Below are positions 42,804-51,717 of a DNA stretch of 64,000 bases, piece by piece. Origin of the DNA: an uncultured Ruminococcus sp. (GTDB lineage Bacteria; Bacillota; Clostridia; Oscillospirales; Ruminococcaceae); contig CAMBLM010000006.1 of the NCBI GenBank assembly GCA_945868475.1, positions 103,318 through 167,317 of the forward strand, in the 5' to 3' direction. A program made the position numbers and the translations under genes. The notes beneath the pieces are model-generated. The model was not told where the DNA came from. It made no database searches and worked only from the letters and a program-made list of their open reading frames with translations. Each line of letters opens with the position of its first letter. Position 1 is the stretch's first letter.

Positions 42804-43814
42804 ATGAATATTTTTAAATTTAAGCTTAAACGAACTTTCCCTGTTTTTGTTTCCTGTCTGATGCTCTGCGCCTGCTCAAACCAAACTTCGTCAAAGCCGC
42901 AGACAAAGGAGATGTTCGCGTTTGATACTTATGTCAGCATCACAAGCTATGACAGCTCCGTTGACGGCACACAGGAACTTCTGAACGCTCTGAGCAGGGA
43001 ATTTTCCGAAACATACAATAAAAAAGCAAGCGGATTCGCAGGCGAGAATTACCCGAATATCCTTGAATGTGCGAACATCTGCCGCGAATGGGGCAGCCGA
43101 TTTGACGGCATCTTCGGAGAAAGCATAAACTTCACCTGCGGCGCACTCACAAAGCTTTGGGGAATTTCGGGCGAAAACCCTCACGTCCCCGATGAAAACG
43201 AGCTTTCCGCCGCACTTTCGACTTTGACTAGCGAGGATACCCCTTTTTCGCTCATGCCCGAGGAAACTATGCTCGACTTCGGCGCTTCGGCAAAAGGCTT
43301 TGCCTGCGACAAGGTGAAAACACAGCTCGACAGCACCAATGCGGATTGTCAAATCGTTTCGCTCGGCTCGTCCACGCTTTTATACGGTCAAAAACCCGAC
43401 GGTTCAAAGTTCAGAGCCGTCGTGAAAGATCCTATTTCCCCGTCCTCCTACCTCGGCACGATAGCGACAGATGCCGCTTTTATCTCAACAAGCGGCGGCT
43501 ATGAACGTTATTTCGAGGAGAACGGCGTAAAATATGAACACATCCTTTCGCCGAAAACCGGTATGCCCGTTGAAACCGACCTCTGCTCGGTGACTGTTAT
43601 TGCACCTGCAGAAACCGAGAACGGCGGAACTTACACCGACCTGCTCGCGACTGCGGTCTACAGCGGCGGAACTTCCGTCCTCCGCGAATTCATTGCGCAG
43701 GATACCGGGTTCGGCATTGTTGCGGCGGATAAAAACAACAACGTCTATGTCAGCGCAGGAGTTGATTTCACGCTTTATGAAGGTTCAGAATTCACCCTCT
43801 CGGAAAACCTTTAA
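42804..43814 (+). CDS. apbE: FAD:protein FMN transferase (ApbE), lipoprotein
   Basis: 336 residues. Signal peptide with lipobox LCAC. ApbE motifs: FAFDTYVSITSY, the FAD-binding LDFGASAKGFACDKV, IVSLGSSTLLYG, ISTSGGYERYF and HILSPKTGMPVE, and the metal-site region ETENGGTYTDLLATAVY. It transfers FMN from FAD to Thr in the S/T-G-A-T sites of RnfG and RnfD outside the membrane, and both targets are encoded 3 kb downstream. No Shine-Dalgarno is visible at the ATG. Confidence 0.95.
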   Translation: MNIFKFKLKRTFPVFVSCLMLCACSNQTSSKPQTKEMFAFDTYVSITSYDSSVDGTQELLNALSREFSETYNKKASGFAGENYPNILECANICREWGSRFDGIFGESINFTCGALTKLWGISGENPHVPDENELSAALSTLTSEDTPFSLMPEETMLDFGASAKGFACDKVKTQLDSTNADCQIVSLGSSTLLYGQKPDGSKFRAVVKDPISPSSYLGTIATDAAFISTSGGYERYFEENGVKYEHILSPKTGMPVETDLCSVTVIAPAETENGGTYTDLLATAVYSGGTSVLREFIAQDTGFGIVAADKNNNVYVSAGVDFTLYEGSEFTLSENL

Positions 43815-44175
43815 ACCGTCCGATATTATAATAGTATTGGCTGCGGCGATCGTGCTGGCTTTGGCTCTTATCTTGCGAAATGCCTCGTCCGAAAACGGCT
43901 CAAATGCGGCAGTTTTTCACAACGGCGAACAGATAGCCTTGCTCCCGCTTACGAAAGACGGCGTTTATCCGTTCGATGAATACGGCGTGACGGTCGAGGT
44001 CAGAAGCGGCAAAGTCCGCATCTCCGAATCGGACTGCCACGACAAAATATGCGAAAAGACGGGGTTCATCTCTTCGCCTTTGCAAACGATAGTCTGCCTG
44101 CCGAATCGAATTTCCGTTCGTTTGATAGGTGATAAAGCCAATACAGACAGTAATATAGATGTCGTGTTAAACTAA
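43777..44175 (+). CDS. NusG domain II-containing membrane-anchored protein
   Basis: 132 residues. One N-terminal membrane segment (SDIIIVLAAAIVLALALIL), then a NusG_II domain with YPFDEYGVTVEVRSGKVRISES and the conserved Cys-bearing DCHDKICEKTGFISSPLQTI plus VCLPNR. Found next to rnf/apbE genes in many Clostridia; function not settled. It overlaps the end of apbE by 38 bp in another frame. A longer frame upstream lies inside apbE and is not the gene. Confidence 0.88.
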   Translation: MKVQNSPSRKTFKPSDIIIVLAAAIVLALALILRNASSENGSNAAVFHNGEQIALLPLTKDGVYPFDEYGVTVEVRSGKVRISESDCHDKICEKTGFISSPLQTIVCLPNRISVRLIGDKANTDSNIDVVLN

Positions 44176-44187
44176 AAGGATAGATAA

Positions 44188-44703
44188 ATGAAGCTTAATC
44201 CGTTCAGATCGGCGGCAAGCTATGTTTCCGTAACGGGAATACTGCTTGCGCTTGCGGTCGCGCTCACAACGATAGAAAGTATGCTTTCGGCGTTTCTGCC
44301 GGCAGGCGTAAGAATAGGACTTGCTAACATCGTTGTGCTTTGTGCGGCGGAATGTATAAACGCCCCGACTGCGCTGCTGATAACGCTGTTAAAGTCGGTC
44401 TTTGTGCTGCTTACAAGAGGCTTCACAGCAGGCGTTATGTCACTATGCGGAGGATTTCCTGCGTTTCTGATAACGGTGCTTCTGCTGAAAAAAACTAACG
44501 CTTCTTATATAGGAGTGAGCGTTTCGGGAGCGGTACTGCATATATTCGGACAGCTTTTTGCCGCCTGCTTTTTTACGGGCAGTGCTTACACCTTATATTA
44601 TGCTCCCCTGCTGCTCTTCACTGCGGCCGCATCGGGATTTTTCACGGGCGCGGTTTCGGGACGGCTCGTTCCGCAATTGAAAAAGCGCATTTCACGGCTA
44701 TAA
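44188..44703 (+). CDS. Gx transporter family membrane protein
   Basis: 171 residues, about five membrane segments. Family text: PAGVRIGLANIVVLCAA, LLITLLKSVFVLLTRG and SLCGGFPAFLITVLLL. Gx transporters are ECF S-component-like proteins often placed with apbE, NusG_II and rnf genes, and were earlier annotated as heptaprenyl diphosphate synthase component I. A flavin-precursor role is a guess. 12 bp after the NusG_II gene. Confidence 0.88.
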   Translation: MKLNPFRSAASYVSVTGILLALAVALTTIESMLSAFLPAGVRIGLANIVVLCAAECINAPTALLITLLKSVFVLLTRGFTAGVMSLCGGFPAFLITVLLLKKTNASYIGVSVSGAVLHIFGQLFAACFFTGSAYTLYYAPLLLFTAAASGFFTGAVSGRLVPQLKKRISRL

Positions 44704-44775
44704 AAACATATCCCAAGGAATTTTAAGTTTCTCGTGTATGTTTCGCATAATACACATTATATATTAAACACAAAC

Positions 44776-44898
44776 GGGCAGGGCGACCCTGCCCCTACAG
44801 TCAAATCTTTTCACACCTACCCATAATGTAGGGGACGGTTTTCCCGTCCCGAAGTCATCAATACTGTTAAAAAAGCGGGACGGCGACCCGCCCCCTAC
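44776..44898. repeat. Three module-B-like palindromes, region between the Gx and rnfC genes
   Basis: GGGCAGGGCGACCCTGCCCCTAC (44776-44797, end overlaps), GTAGGGGACGGTTTTCCCGTCCC (44828-44850, inverted) and GCGGGACGGCGACCCGCCCCCTAC (44875-44898). Each is a GGGNNGG-N-CCNNCCC palindrome followed or preceded by CCCTAC. No gene in 44704-45127. Confidence 0.8.
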
Positions 44899-45010
44899 GG
44901 TAAAAGACAGCGATTTGAAATACATACAGCAATACACATATCAATGGTATATCTCGGGGTTAAAATTCCCCGTTATTATATAGGTTCTTTACGAAAAAGA
45001 TTTTCACGGC

Positions 45011-45070
45011 AAATTTTTCTATGACTTTGCACATTTTGACATAAAAAGTGTGTGAAGTCATAGCAAAATT
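45011..45070 (+). promoter_or_regulatory. Long hairpin in front of rnfC
   Basis: CTATGACTT (45019-45027) pairs with AAGTCATAG (45055-45063); the inner TGCACA/TGTGTG and outer AATTTT/AAAATT extend it to about 20 imperfect pairs. It starts about 60 bp before the rnfC start. Could be a DNA operator or an RNA structure controlling the rnf operon. Confidence 0.5.
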
Positions 45071-45127
45071 GCTTTGAAATATTAAGGGAGAACCAAAAAG
45101 CATTTTTGATCAGGGAGGAATATGCAG

Positions 45128-46423
45128 ATGAAAAAACTTAACGGCGTACACCTTTCGCATGACAAAAGAACGCAGGACTGCGCAACAGCGAATTTTCCGC
45201 TGCCAAAGCAGGTCATAGTTCCGATGTCACAGTCGATGGGCGCGCCATGCAATTGCCTTGTCAAGGCAGGAGATACCGTTTTTGTCGGTCAGAAGATCGG
45301 CGATACGGACGCTTTTATGTCCGTTCCGATTCATTCGCCTGTTTCGGGTACGGTAAATGCTGTCACGGATTATCTTCTTCCGGGCGGAAACACCTGCAAG
45401 GCAGCAGTTATCGACACAGACGGAGAGCAGACGCCCGATGAAAGCGTAAAAGCTCCCGTTATCACCGACCGAAAGTCCTTTATCGCGGCTATCCGTGAGA
45501 GCGGACTTGCAGGTCTTGGCGGCGCAGGTTTCCCTGCACACGTTAAAATGGGTTTTGACCCATCAAAAACACCTATCGACACTCTTGTTATCAACGCTGC
45601 GGAGTGCGAGCCTTACATCACCTCCGACTATCGTCAGATGGTGGAAGCTCCCGATGATGTTCTCGACGGAATAGCACTCGTTCAGAAGTGGCTCAAGATT
45701 CCGAACTGCAAAATCTGCATCGAGAGCAACAAGCCCGAAGCTATCGCACTTTTGAAGCAGAAAACAGCCGACAACAACGCTGTCGAAGTCGTAACTCTTC
45801 CCTCGACCTATCCTCAGGGCGCAGAAAAGGTCATCATTTTCTCCGCTACGGGAAGAATTGTCGAAGAGGGCGAACTTCCTGCAAATCAGGGCGTTATGGT
45901 AATGAACGTTTCCTCGGCTGCTTTCGTGAGCACCTACTGCAGGACAGGTATGCCGCTCGTTGCGAAGCGTCTTACTCTTGACGGCGATGCTGTTACAAAG
46001 AACAACGGCAACTACATAGTTCCTATCGGCACAAGACTTTCCGAACTTCTTGAATTCGGCGGTGCTGAAAACCCGAAGAAAGTTCTCTACGGCGGTCCTA
46101 TGATGGGTTTCCCCGTTTATGACACAGATCAGCCCGTTCTCAAGACAACTAACGCTGTTCTCGCTTTCAATACCGTCAAGGAAGAAAAGGAATCTGCTTG
46201 TATCCGCTGCGGAAACTGCATCAAGGTCTGCCCTATGAACCTTATGCCTAATCTTCTCCTCCGTGCATACAAAGAAAAGGACGTTGCAGCTCTTCAGGAG
46301 CTTAAAGTTTCACTTTGTATGAACTGCGGCTGCTGCTCGTACATCTGTCCTGCACACAAGCCGCTCGCAGAATCAAACCAGCTCGCAAAGGGACTTTTAC
46401 CGCGCCCTGCGCCTAAGAAGTGA
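45128..46423 (+). CDS. rnfC: Rnf complex subunit RnfC
   Basis: 431 residues. N-terminal RnfC barrel (VPMSQSMGAPCNCLVKAGDTV), a Complex-I-51-kDa-like NADH/FMN domain (AGLGGAGFPAHVKM, INAAECEPYITSDYR) and two ferredoxin clusters near the end (CIRCGNCIKVCP, CMNCGCCSYICP). It oxidises or reduces NADH at the cytoplasmic side. The ATG at 45128 is 9 nt from GGGAGG; the ATG 2 codons earlier is only 3 nt away. First gene of rnfCDGEAB. Confidence 0.96.
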   Translation: MKKLNGVHLSHDKRTQDCATANFPLPKQVIVPMSQSMGAPCNCLVKAGDTVFVGQKIGDTDAFMSVPIHSPVSGTVNAVTDYLLPGGNTCKAAVIDTDGEQTPDESVKAPVITDRKSFIAAIRESGLAGLGGAGFPAHVKMGFDPSKTPIDTLVINAAECEPYITSDYRQMVEAPDDVLDGIALVQKWLKIPNCKICIESNKPEAIALLKQKTADNNAVEVVTLPSTYPQGAEKVIIFSATGRIVEEGELPANQGVMVMNVSSAAFVSTYCRTGMPLVAKRLTLDGDAVTKNNGNYIVPIGTRLSELLEFGGAENPKKVLYGGPMMGFPVYDTDQPVLKTTNAVLAFNTVKEEKESACIRCGNCIKVCPMNLMPNLLLRAYKEKDVAALQELKVSLCMNCGCCSYICPAHKPLAESNQLAKGLLPRPAPKK

Positions 46424-46437
46424 GAAAGGAGAATATT

Positions 46438-47412
46438 ATGACAGGTTTAAGAGTTTCTCCGTCACCTCACAGAAGTGCCGGACTTACCACGCAGAAGATA
46501 ATGCTCATGGTCATCATAGCTCTTCTGCCGGCAGCAATTATGGGCTGCGTTTACTTCGGCGTCAAAGCCGCACTCGTTCTTATCCAGACTATTATTTACT
46601 GCGTTGCTTTTGAAGCACTTTTCGCAGTCGTTACAAAGAAGCCTCAGACGGTTTCCGATCTCTCCGCAGTTGTAACGGGGCTTCTCCTCGGAATGAACCT
46701 CCCCGCAACTGTGCCGTTCTATGTTCCGCTCATCGGCAGCTTCTTCGCTATCGTTATCGTTAAGCAGCTTTTCGGCGGCATCGGACAGAACTTCGCTAAC
46801 CCTGCTATTGCAGCAAGGATCGTGCTTATGGTTTCGTTCTCTTCACAGATGACGAACTGGGCAGTTCCTTTCTGGTACAAGAACAGCGCAGATGTTGTTA
46901 CGGGCGCAACTCCGCTCGCAGCAAGCTGGTTCGACAACGGCTCTGCAATGGTTTCCCCGTTCACATTCAAGGATATGCTCCTCGGCACAACGGGCGGCTG
47001 CATCGGTGAAACCTGTGCGCTCGCACTTATCATCGGAGGCATCTTCCTTATTATAATGGGAGTTATCTCCCCTGCGACCCCGATCGCTTTCATCGGCGTT
47101 TTCGGCGTTCTCACACTTTGCTACACAGGCAGCCTTACAATGACAGTTTATCAGCTCCTCGCAGGCGGCCTTATGATCGGTGCATTCTTTATGGCTACCG
47201 ACTATGCGACAACTCCGCTCACAACGAAGGGCAAGGTCGTATTCGGCGCAGGCTGCGCTATAATCACATTCGTTATCCGTCAGTTCGGTTCATTCCCCGA
47301 GGGCGTTTCTTTCTCGATCCTCCTCATGAACCTGCTCACACCTTACATCGACAAGCTCTGCAAGACTAAGCCGCTCGGTGCAAAGAAACCCGTAAAGGAG
47401 GCTGCTAAGTAA
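46438..47412 (+). CDS. rnfD: Rnf complex subunit RnfD
   Basis: 324 residues, about nine membrane segments. RVSPSPHRSAGLTTQKIM start and the flavinylation site VTGATPLAA, whose Thr receives FMN. Sodium- or proton-pumping membrane part. ATG at 46438 follows AAAGGAG, 14 bp after rnfC. Confidence 0.96.
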   Translation: MTGLRVSPSPHRSAGLTTQKIMLMVIIALLPAAIMGCVYFGVKAALVLIQTIIYCVAFEALFAVVTKKPQTVSDLSAVVTGLLLGMNLPATVPFYVPLIGSFFAIVIVKQLFGGIGQNFANPAIAARIVLMVSFSSQMTNWAVPFWYKNSADVVTGATPLAASWFDNGSAMVSPFTFKDMLLGTTGGCIGETCALALIIGGIFLIIMGVISPATPIAFIGVFGVLTLCYTGSLTMTVYQLLAGGLMIGAFFMATDYATTPLTTKGKVVFGAGCAIITFVIRQFGSFPEGVSFSILLMNLLTPYIDKLCKTKPLGAKKPVKEAAK

Positions 47413-48068
47413 TGTTTAAGGAAAAGATCCAGCCTTCACTCGTACTTACGCTTATATGCCTTATCACCTGCGCACTCCTCGTTATCGCTCACGATGCGAC
47501 CTACAAGGACAACACGGGCGTTATCACAGACGATATGCTCGCAAGCCTTGAAGAGATCTACGGCACTTCGGACGGCTTCACGATGAAGCTTGACGAAAAC
47601 GGTGCGATCTACGCACCCGAGGGAATCACCTGCGTTCTCACCGATGAAAACGGCAACGCAGCATTTGAAGTTACCACAGACGGCTATTCCAGCGGCGGTA
47701 TCCACGTTCTCGTTGGAATGGACGCAAGCGGCTCTGTTTCGGGCGTTTCCGTCCTTTCACTCGGCGAAACTCCGGGTCTTGGCACAAAGGTAAGAGATCT
47801 CCCCGAATTCCGTGACCAGTTCAAGGGTCTTACATTCGACAAGCTCCCCAAGGCTTCCGAGGACGATGATTCCCCGAAGAAGTTCGTATGGGGCAGTGCA
47901 GACGAGATCGAAGCACTCAAAGAAGAAGCTGCTTCCGCTCCCGTAAGCGATACATTTGAACTTGACGCTATCACAGGCGCAACATTCTCCTCAAAGGGTA
48001 CATACAGAGCAGTTACCCTCGCTCTTGATGCCTACAATGAAATGGAAGGAGTGACCGTAAGTGAGTGA
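47412..48068 (+). CDS. rnfG: Rnf complex subunit RnfG
   Basis: 218 residues. N-terminal membrane segment (LVLTLICLITCALLVIA) and an extracytoplasmic FMN-binding domain: GETPGLGTKVRDLPEF and the site DAITGATFSSKGTYRAV, where ApbE links FMN to Thr. Start codon overlaps the rnfD stop (TAATG). Confidence 0.96.
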   Translation: MFKEKIQPSLVLTLICLITCALLVIAHDATYKDNTGVITDDMLASLEEIYGTSDGFTMKLDENGAIYAPEGITCVLTDENGNAAFEVTTDGYSSGGIHVLVGMDASGSVSGVSVLSLGETPGLGTKVRDLPEFRDQFKGLTFDKLPKASEDDDSPKKFVWGSADEIEALKEEAASAPVSDTFELDAITGATFSSKGTYRAVTLALDAYNEMEGVTVSE

Positions 48069-48747
48069 GAAAAAAACTACCAATACTTACGAGCTTGTAA
48101 AGGGCATAATCAAGGAAAACCCTGTTTTCGTTACAATGCTCGGTATGTGTCCGACACTTGCCGTTACAACAATGGCTTCAAACGGCATCGGTATGGGACT
48201 TGCGACTACTTTCGTTCTCGTTTGCTCCAACCTTGCCATCTCCCTGCTTAAAAATATTATCCCGAAGGCAGTCCGTCTTCCTTGCTTTATCGTCGTTATC
48301 GCAAGCTTCGTAACGCTCATCGAATTCCTGCTCAAAGGCTACATTCCTGCGCTTTACGACAGCCTCGGACTGTTCCTTTCGCTTATCACAGTTAACTGTA
48401 TTATCCTCGGCCGTGCAGAAGCTTTCGCTTCAAAGAACAACCCTTGGAAGTCCGTTCTTGACGGTCTTGGCAGCGGCCTTGGCTTCACGCTTGCGCTCTT
48501 CCTTATGGGAAGCGTCCGTGAGATCCTCGGCTCGGGTCAGTGGTTCGGCATCGACCTCCACCTCCCTGTTACGATGACAGTATTCGTTATGCCTGCAGGC
48601 GGATTCTTCGCACTCGGCGTTATCATCGCAGTTGTAAACAAGCTCGCAAAGAAAGCTCCTCCGAAGGAACTTGGCTGCGCAGGCTGTCCCAACGCTTCAA
48701 GATGCCAGACTATAAACAAAAAGAATGAAGAAGGAGGAAATGACTGA
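48061..48747 (+). CDS. rnfE: Rnf complex subunit RnfE
   Basis: 228 residues, six membrane segments. IIKENPVFVTMLGMCPTLAVT start, ITVNCIILGRAEAFASKN in the middle. GTG start at 48061 with AAGGAG 9 nt before it, overlapping rnfG by 8 bp. The C-terminal tail has Cys residues (GCAGCPNASRC) beyond the usual family end, which could hold a metal or cluster. Confidence 0.95.
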   Translation: MSEKKTTNTYELVKGIIKENPVFVTMLGMCPTLAVTTMASNGIGMGLATTFVLVCSNLAISLLKNIIPKAVRLPCFIVVIASFVTLIEFLLKGYIPALYDSLGLFLSLITVNCIILGRAEAFASKNNPWKSVLDGLGSGLGFTLALFLMGSVREILGSGQWFGIDLHLPVTMTVFVMPAGGFFALGVIIAVVNKLAKKAPPKELGCAGCPNASRCQTINKKNEEGGND

Positions 48748-49325
48748 TGAGATCTCTGCTCGTTATTCTTTTGAGCGCAATGCTCGTTGACAACTTCGTT
48801 CTTTCAAAATTTATGGGTATCTGCGCATTCCTCGGCGTTTCCAAAAAGCTCGACAGCGCAGTCGGAATGGGTGCTGCCGTAACATTCGTAATGGCTTGCG
48901 CCGCACTCGCTACATATCCTATCTACACACTTATCCTCATTCCGCTCGGACTTGAATATCTGAAAACGGTCGCATTTATCCTTGTAATTGCGCTTTTCGT
49001 TCAGATAGTTGAAATGTTCCTCAAGAAAGCCGTTCCGCCGCTTTATAAGGCTCTCGGTGTTTATCTTCCGCTCATTACAACGAACTGCGCAGTTCTCGGC
49101 GTAACTATCCTTAACATCGACAACAGCTACAACCTCGGTCAGTCGGTCGTAAACGCTGTCGGCGCAGGACTTGGATTCTCCCTTGCGCTCATCATTTTCA
49201 GCGGCGTTCGTCAGAGAGTAAATGCTGCCGACACTCCTGCTATGTTCAAGGGTGTTCCCGCAACACTTATCGCTGCATCAATCGTTTCCGTAAGCTTTAT
49301 GGGCTTCTCGGGAATGTTCAGCTAA
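48747..49325 (+). CDS. rnfA: Rnf complex subunit RnfA
   Basis: 192 residues, six membrane segments. [21 protein letters not shown] and [15 protein letters not shown] are the conserved half-membrane segments that, with RnfE, hold the intramembrane [2Fe-2S] cluster. Start overlaps the rnfE stop (TGATG form). Confidence 0.97.
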   Translation: MRSLLVILLSAMLVDNFVLSKFMGICAFLGVSKKLDSAVGMGAAVTFVMACAALATYPIYTLILIPLGLEYLKTVAFILVIALFVQIVEMFLKKAVPPLYKALGVYLPLITTNCAVLGVTILNIDNSYNLGQSVVNAVGAGLGFSLALIIFSGVRQRVNAADTPAMFKGVPATLIAASIVSVSFMGFSGMFS

Positions 49326-49341
49326 AAAGGAGGAAGGAAAT

Positions 49342-50265
49342 ATGAATTTTATTATTCCTGCCCTTGTTTTTGCGGCTATCGGACTTCTCGCAGGTGTGCT
49401 TCTTACAGTATGCTCAAAGGTTTTTGAAGTCAAGACAGACGAAAGGATCGACAAGGTAAACGAAGTTCTTCCGCAGGTAAACTGCGGTTCATGCGGTTTC
49501 TCGGGCTGTGCGGCTTATGCCGAAGCTATCGTAAAAAACGGCGTTGCAACGAACCTCTGTAACCCCGGCGGCAGCGAGGTCGCCAAAAAGGTCGCAGAAG
49601 TTATGGGCGTTACCGCAATGGAAACCGTTCCCAAGATCGCAGTTGTCCGCTGCAGCGGCGACTGCAATGCACGTTCGGAAAACAAATTCGAGTTTGACGG
49701 CGTTCAGTCCTGTAAGGCTGCAAAGCGTTTCTACAACGGTCAGAGTGCCTGCGCTTACGGCTGCCTCGGCTACGGCGACTGTATCCGTGAATGTACCCAC
49801 GACGCTATCTCTATCGTAGACGGCGTTGCGAAGATCGACCGCTCAAAGTGTGGCGGCTGCGGACTTTGCGCAAAGGCTTGCCCGAATCAGCTTATCGTTG
49901 TCCACGATATAACAAACCGCGTTGACGTTCTCTGCTCCTCGCAGGATATCGGCAAAAACACCCGTACCGCCTGCAAAAACGGCTGTATCGGCTGTAAAAA
50001 GTGCGAAAAGACCTGCCCATTCGGTGCTATCACCGTTGAAAACAACCTCGCGCGCATCGACTACAGCAAGTGTAAGAACTGCGGTAAGTGCGTAGCAGGC
50101 TGTCCTACACACGCTATCCACCGCTGCGACGGTATTGTAATGGTTGAAAAGCCTGCCGCTCCCAAGCCTGCTGCGACAGCTGAAGCACCTGCTCCAAAAC
50201 CTGAAGTAAAGGCTGAAGCCGCTCCCGAAGCTAAGGCTGAAGCAAAAACAGAGGAAACAAAATAA
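49342..50265 (+). CDS. rnfB: Rnf complex ferredoxin subunit RnfB
   Basis: 307 residues. N-terminal anchor ([21 protein letters not shown]), the Fe-S domain with [17 protein letters not shown], then ferredoxin-type clusters [24 protein letters not shown] and [12 protein letters not shown]. It takes electrons from reduced ferredoxin. The last ~35 residues are a low-complexity Ala/Pro/Lys/Glu tail ([20 protein letters not shown] in part), longer than usual. Last gene of the operon; a terminator follows. Confidence 0.97.
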   Translation: MNFIIPALVFAAIGLLAGVLLTVCSKVFEVKTDERIDKVNEVLPQVNCGSCGFSGCAAYAEAIVKNGVATNLCNPGGSEVAKKVAEVMGVTAMETVPKIAVVRCSGDCNARSENKFEFDGVQSCKAAKRFYNGQSACAYGCLGYGDCIRECTHDAISIVDGVAKIDRSKCGGCGLCAKACPNQLIVVHDITNRVDVLCSSQDIGKNTRTACKNGCIGCKKCEKTCPFGAITVENNLARIDYSKCKNCGKCVAGCPTHAIHRCDGIVMVEKPAAPKPAATAEAPAPKPEVKAEAAPEAKAEAKTEETK

Positions 50266-50286
50266 TTTTTCCCATAAAATAATTTA

Positions 50287-50320
50287 TCCCTCCCCGAAAT
50301 ATTTTGGGGAGGGATTTTTT
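50287..50320 (+). terminator. Terminator of the rnf operon
   Basis: TCCCTCCCC / GGGGAGGGA stem with loop GAAATATTTT, then six T. Confidence 0.93.
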
Positions 50321-50350
50321 ATAATATAATTTAGGGGTTCCCTTTATTTA

Positions 50351-50536
50351 TCAGCTTATGTATCTCAGCATTTGAATAAGATATTCACCGCCGATATTGG
50401 TTTCATCTCTGTCTAATGATCGGTTTCCAAATGTAACAAAGCCATTGTTTGAATAAAACCCAACAAGCCTTGGTTTGTCCTCACACTCCAGATAAACTAT
50501 TTTTCCGCCTGCGATCTGATGAATAATACTAAACAA
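50351..50536 (-). pseudogene. GNAT acetyltransferase, C-terminal remnant
   Basis: About 55 recognisable residues: GGKIVYLECEDKPRLVGFY, SNNGFVTFGNR and YLIQMLRYI, the acetyl-CoA-binding end of a toxin-type GNAT domain. The N-terminal two thirds are absent. The break coincides with the MITE-like end at 50524. No ribosome site. Sequence upstream (50540-50770) codes for nothing I recognise. Confidence 0.7.
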
Positions 50537-50570
50537 ACGGGGGTCTCAGTTTGTTTAAAAAAGTGTATTA
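50524..50570. mobile_element. Short MITE remnant at the GNAT break
   Basis: TAA then TACTAAACAAAC ... GTTTGTTT with TGTA then TTA. The ends resemble the TACTAAAC family; only ~40 bp remain, suggesting an internal deletion. Confidence 0.45.
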
Positions 50571-50771
50571 TTGACAAAAGTTGCACAAATCACCGTATGA
50601 AGACTCTATTGGCATAACAGCATAGGGCAAAAACTGTTTAAACCAATCCAAAGGATTTTCAGTCATCAGTAATCACCCATAACTTCACAAAATGTTCTGC
50701 GGTAGTTTTGCCTGTAAGTTGTACAGCTTTCAAAGCAGCACAACGCAGTATGATACCCGCAACGGCGCTTA

Positions 50772-51590
50772 TCAATCCAATTCAGCGGAATCGGAAATAT
50801 AGAAACGGAATCTTTTTTCCGAGCAGTAATCTTCTATCTGCTCAATAAGCCTTCTGTCTGTCGTATACTCAAGCAGAAAGACATCTGCTCCGTCCTTATT
50901 GCAGGCTTCAACATATCCCTTGAAATATTCCTGCTCCTCTTTTCCCTGCTCCGAAAAGCTGCCGTTTTCAAAGTCTATTCTGCTGAAAACAGATTCCTGA
51001 TCCACTCCCGTCATTATTCCCTTTGCCGAGCCGTATTTTTCACGGTACGCAGTTACATATGTATCTCCGCCGTTGATGATGACAGGCTTACCATACGTCA
51101 TAAGCTGTTTCAGAATGACTGTCAGACCGTCAAATATTTCATCTTCCGGATAGTTATAGTAAACATCGCAGTTATCTGTAAAAAATCCATCGATCCCTTT
51201 TTCAAGCAGTTCATTCTCTAACGATACAAGAAATGTCTGCCATTCGGAAGAAGCAACATTTATCCATTCCTCTTCGTCCCAGTTGTCATATTTGCCAAGT
51301 GTATATCCCGAAAAATTTTCATAGTAGTCACGAAAATTTTCGAGCGAACCTATATTCAAATAAGAGTAAACCTCACTACCCTGCTCTTTCAGGCAGGCGA
51401 TATCCTCTTCCGAATAATACTGTGCATCAATAACAACTGTGCGATACCCTTTTATCTTATCAATATCGGACGGATCAAGACTTAAAAACACGCCATAATC
51501 CTTTTCGCAGACTGCATTTTCCGCACCGCAGCCGCAAATGGTCAATACAGCGGAAAGCATCACAGCTGTTAATTGCAATTTTCGATCCAT
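50772..51590 (-). CDS. GH114-like (endo-alpha-1,4-polygalactosaminidase family) lipoprotein
   Basis: 272 residues. Signal peptide with lipobox ICGC. The TIM-barrel text fits the family: YRTVVIDAQYYSEEDI, VYSYLNIGSLENFRDYY, KGIDGFFTDNCDVYYNY, KPVIINGGDTYV and IMTGVDQESVFSR. Homologues act on galactosamine-rich surface polymers. No clear ribosome site at the ATG; a good GGAAAGGAG further upstream precedes a two-codon ATG-ATT-TAG. Flanked by the GNAT remnant and glgP, with no operon partner. Confidence 0.8.
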   Translation of the reverse strand: MDRKLQLTAVMLSAVLTICGCGAENAVCEKDYGVFLSLDPSDIDKIKGYRTVVIDAQYYSEEDIACLKEQGSEVYSYLNIGSLENFRDYYENFSGYTLGKYDNWDEEEWINVASSEWQTFLVSLENELLEKGIDGFFTDNCDVYYNYPEDEIFDGLTVILKQLMTYGKPVIINGGDTYVTAYREKYGSAKGIMTGVDQESVFSRIDFENGSFSEQGKEEQEYFKGYVEACNKDGADVFLLEYTTDRRLIEQIEDYCSEKRFRFYISDSAELD

Positions 51591-51666
51591 ATTTGCTTGT
51601 ATGATATAGTAAAGCCTAAATCATACTCTCCTTTCCAAAAATGTGGCATAATAAAACACATATATA

Positions 51667-51701
51667 CAAAAACACGACCCACACAAGTGAGCCGTATTTT
51701 T
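51667..51701 (-). terminator. Terminator of glgP
   Basis: Minus strand: ACGGCTCAC / GTGGGTCGT stem then GTTTTTG. A T run also follows on the plus strand. Confidence 0.75.
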
Positions 51702-51717
51702 TAATTACGCATTGATC

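Noticed and set aside
44955..44972. CGGGG-N-CCCCG hairpin as a terminator of the apbE-Gx unit
   Set aside because: Stem is only five to six pairs and the following T run is broken by A; kept out of the feature list.
50540..50770. Small minus-strand frames (KTTAEHFVKLWVITDD and MTENPLDWFKQFLPYAV) as genes
   Set aside because: Too short and unrecognised; they may be debris from the deletion that cut the GNAT gene.
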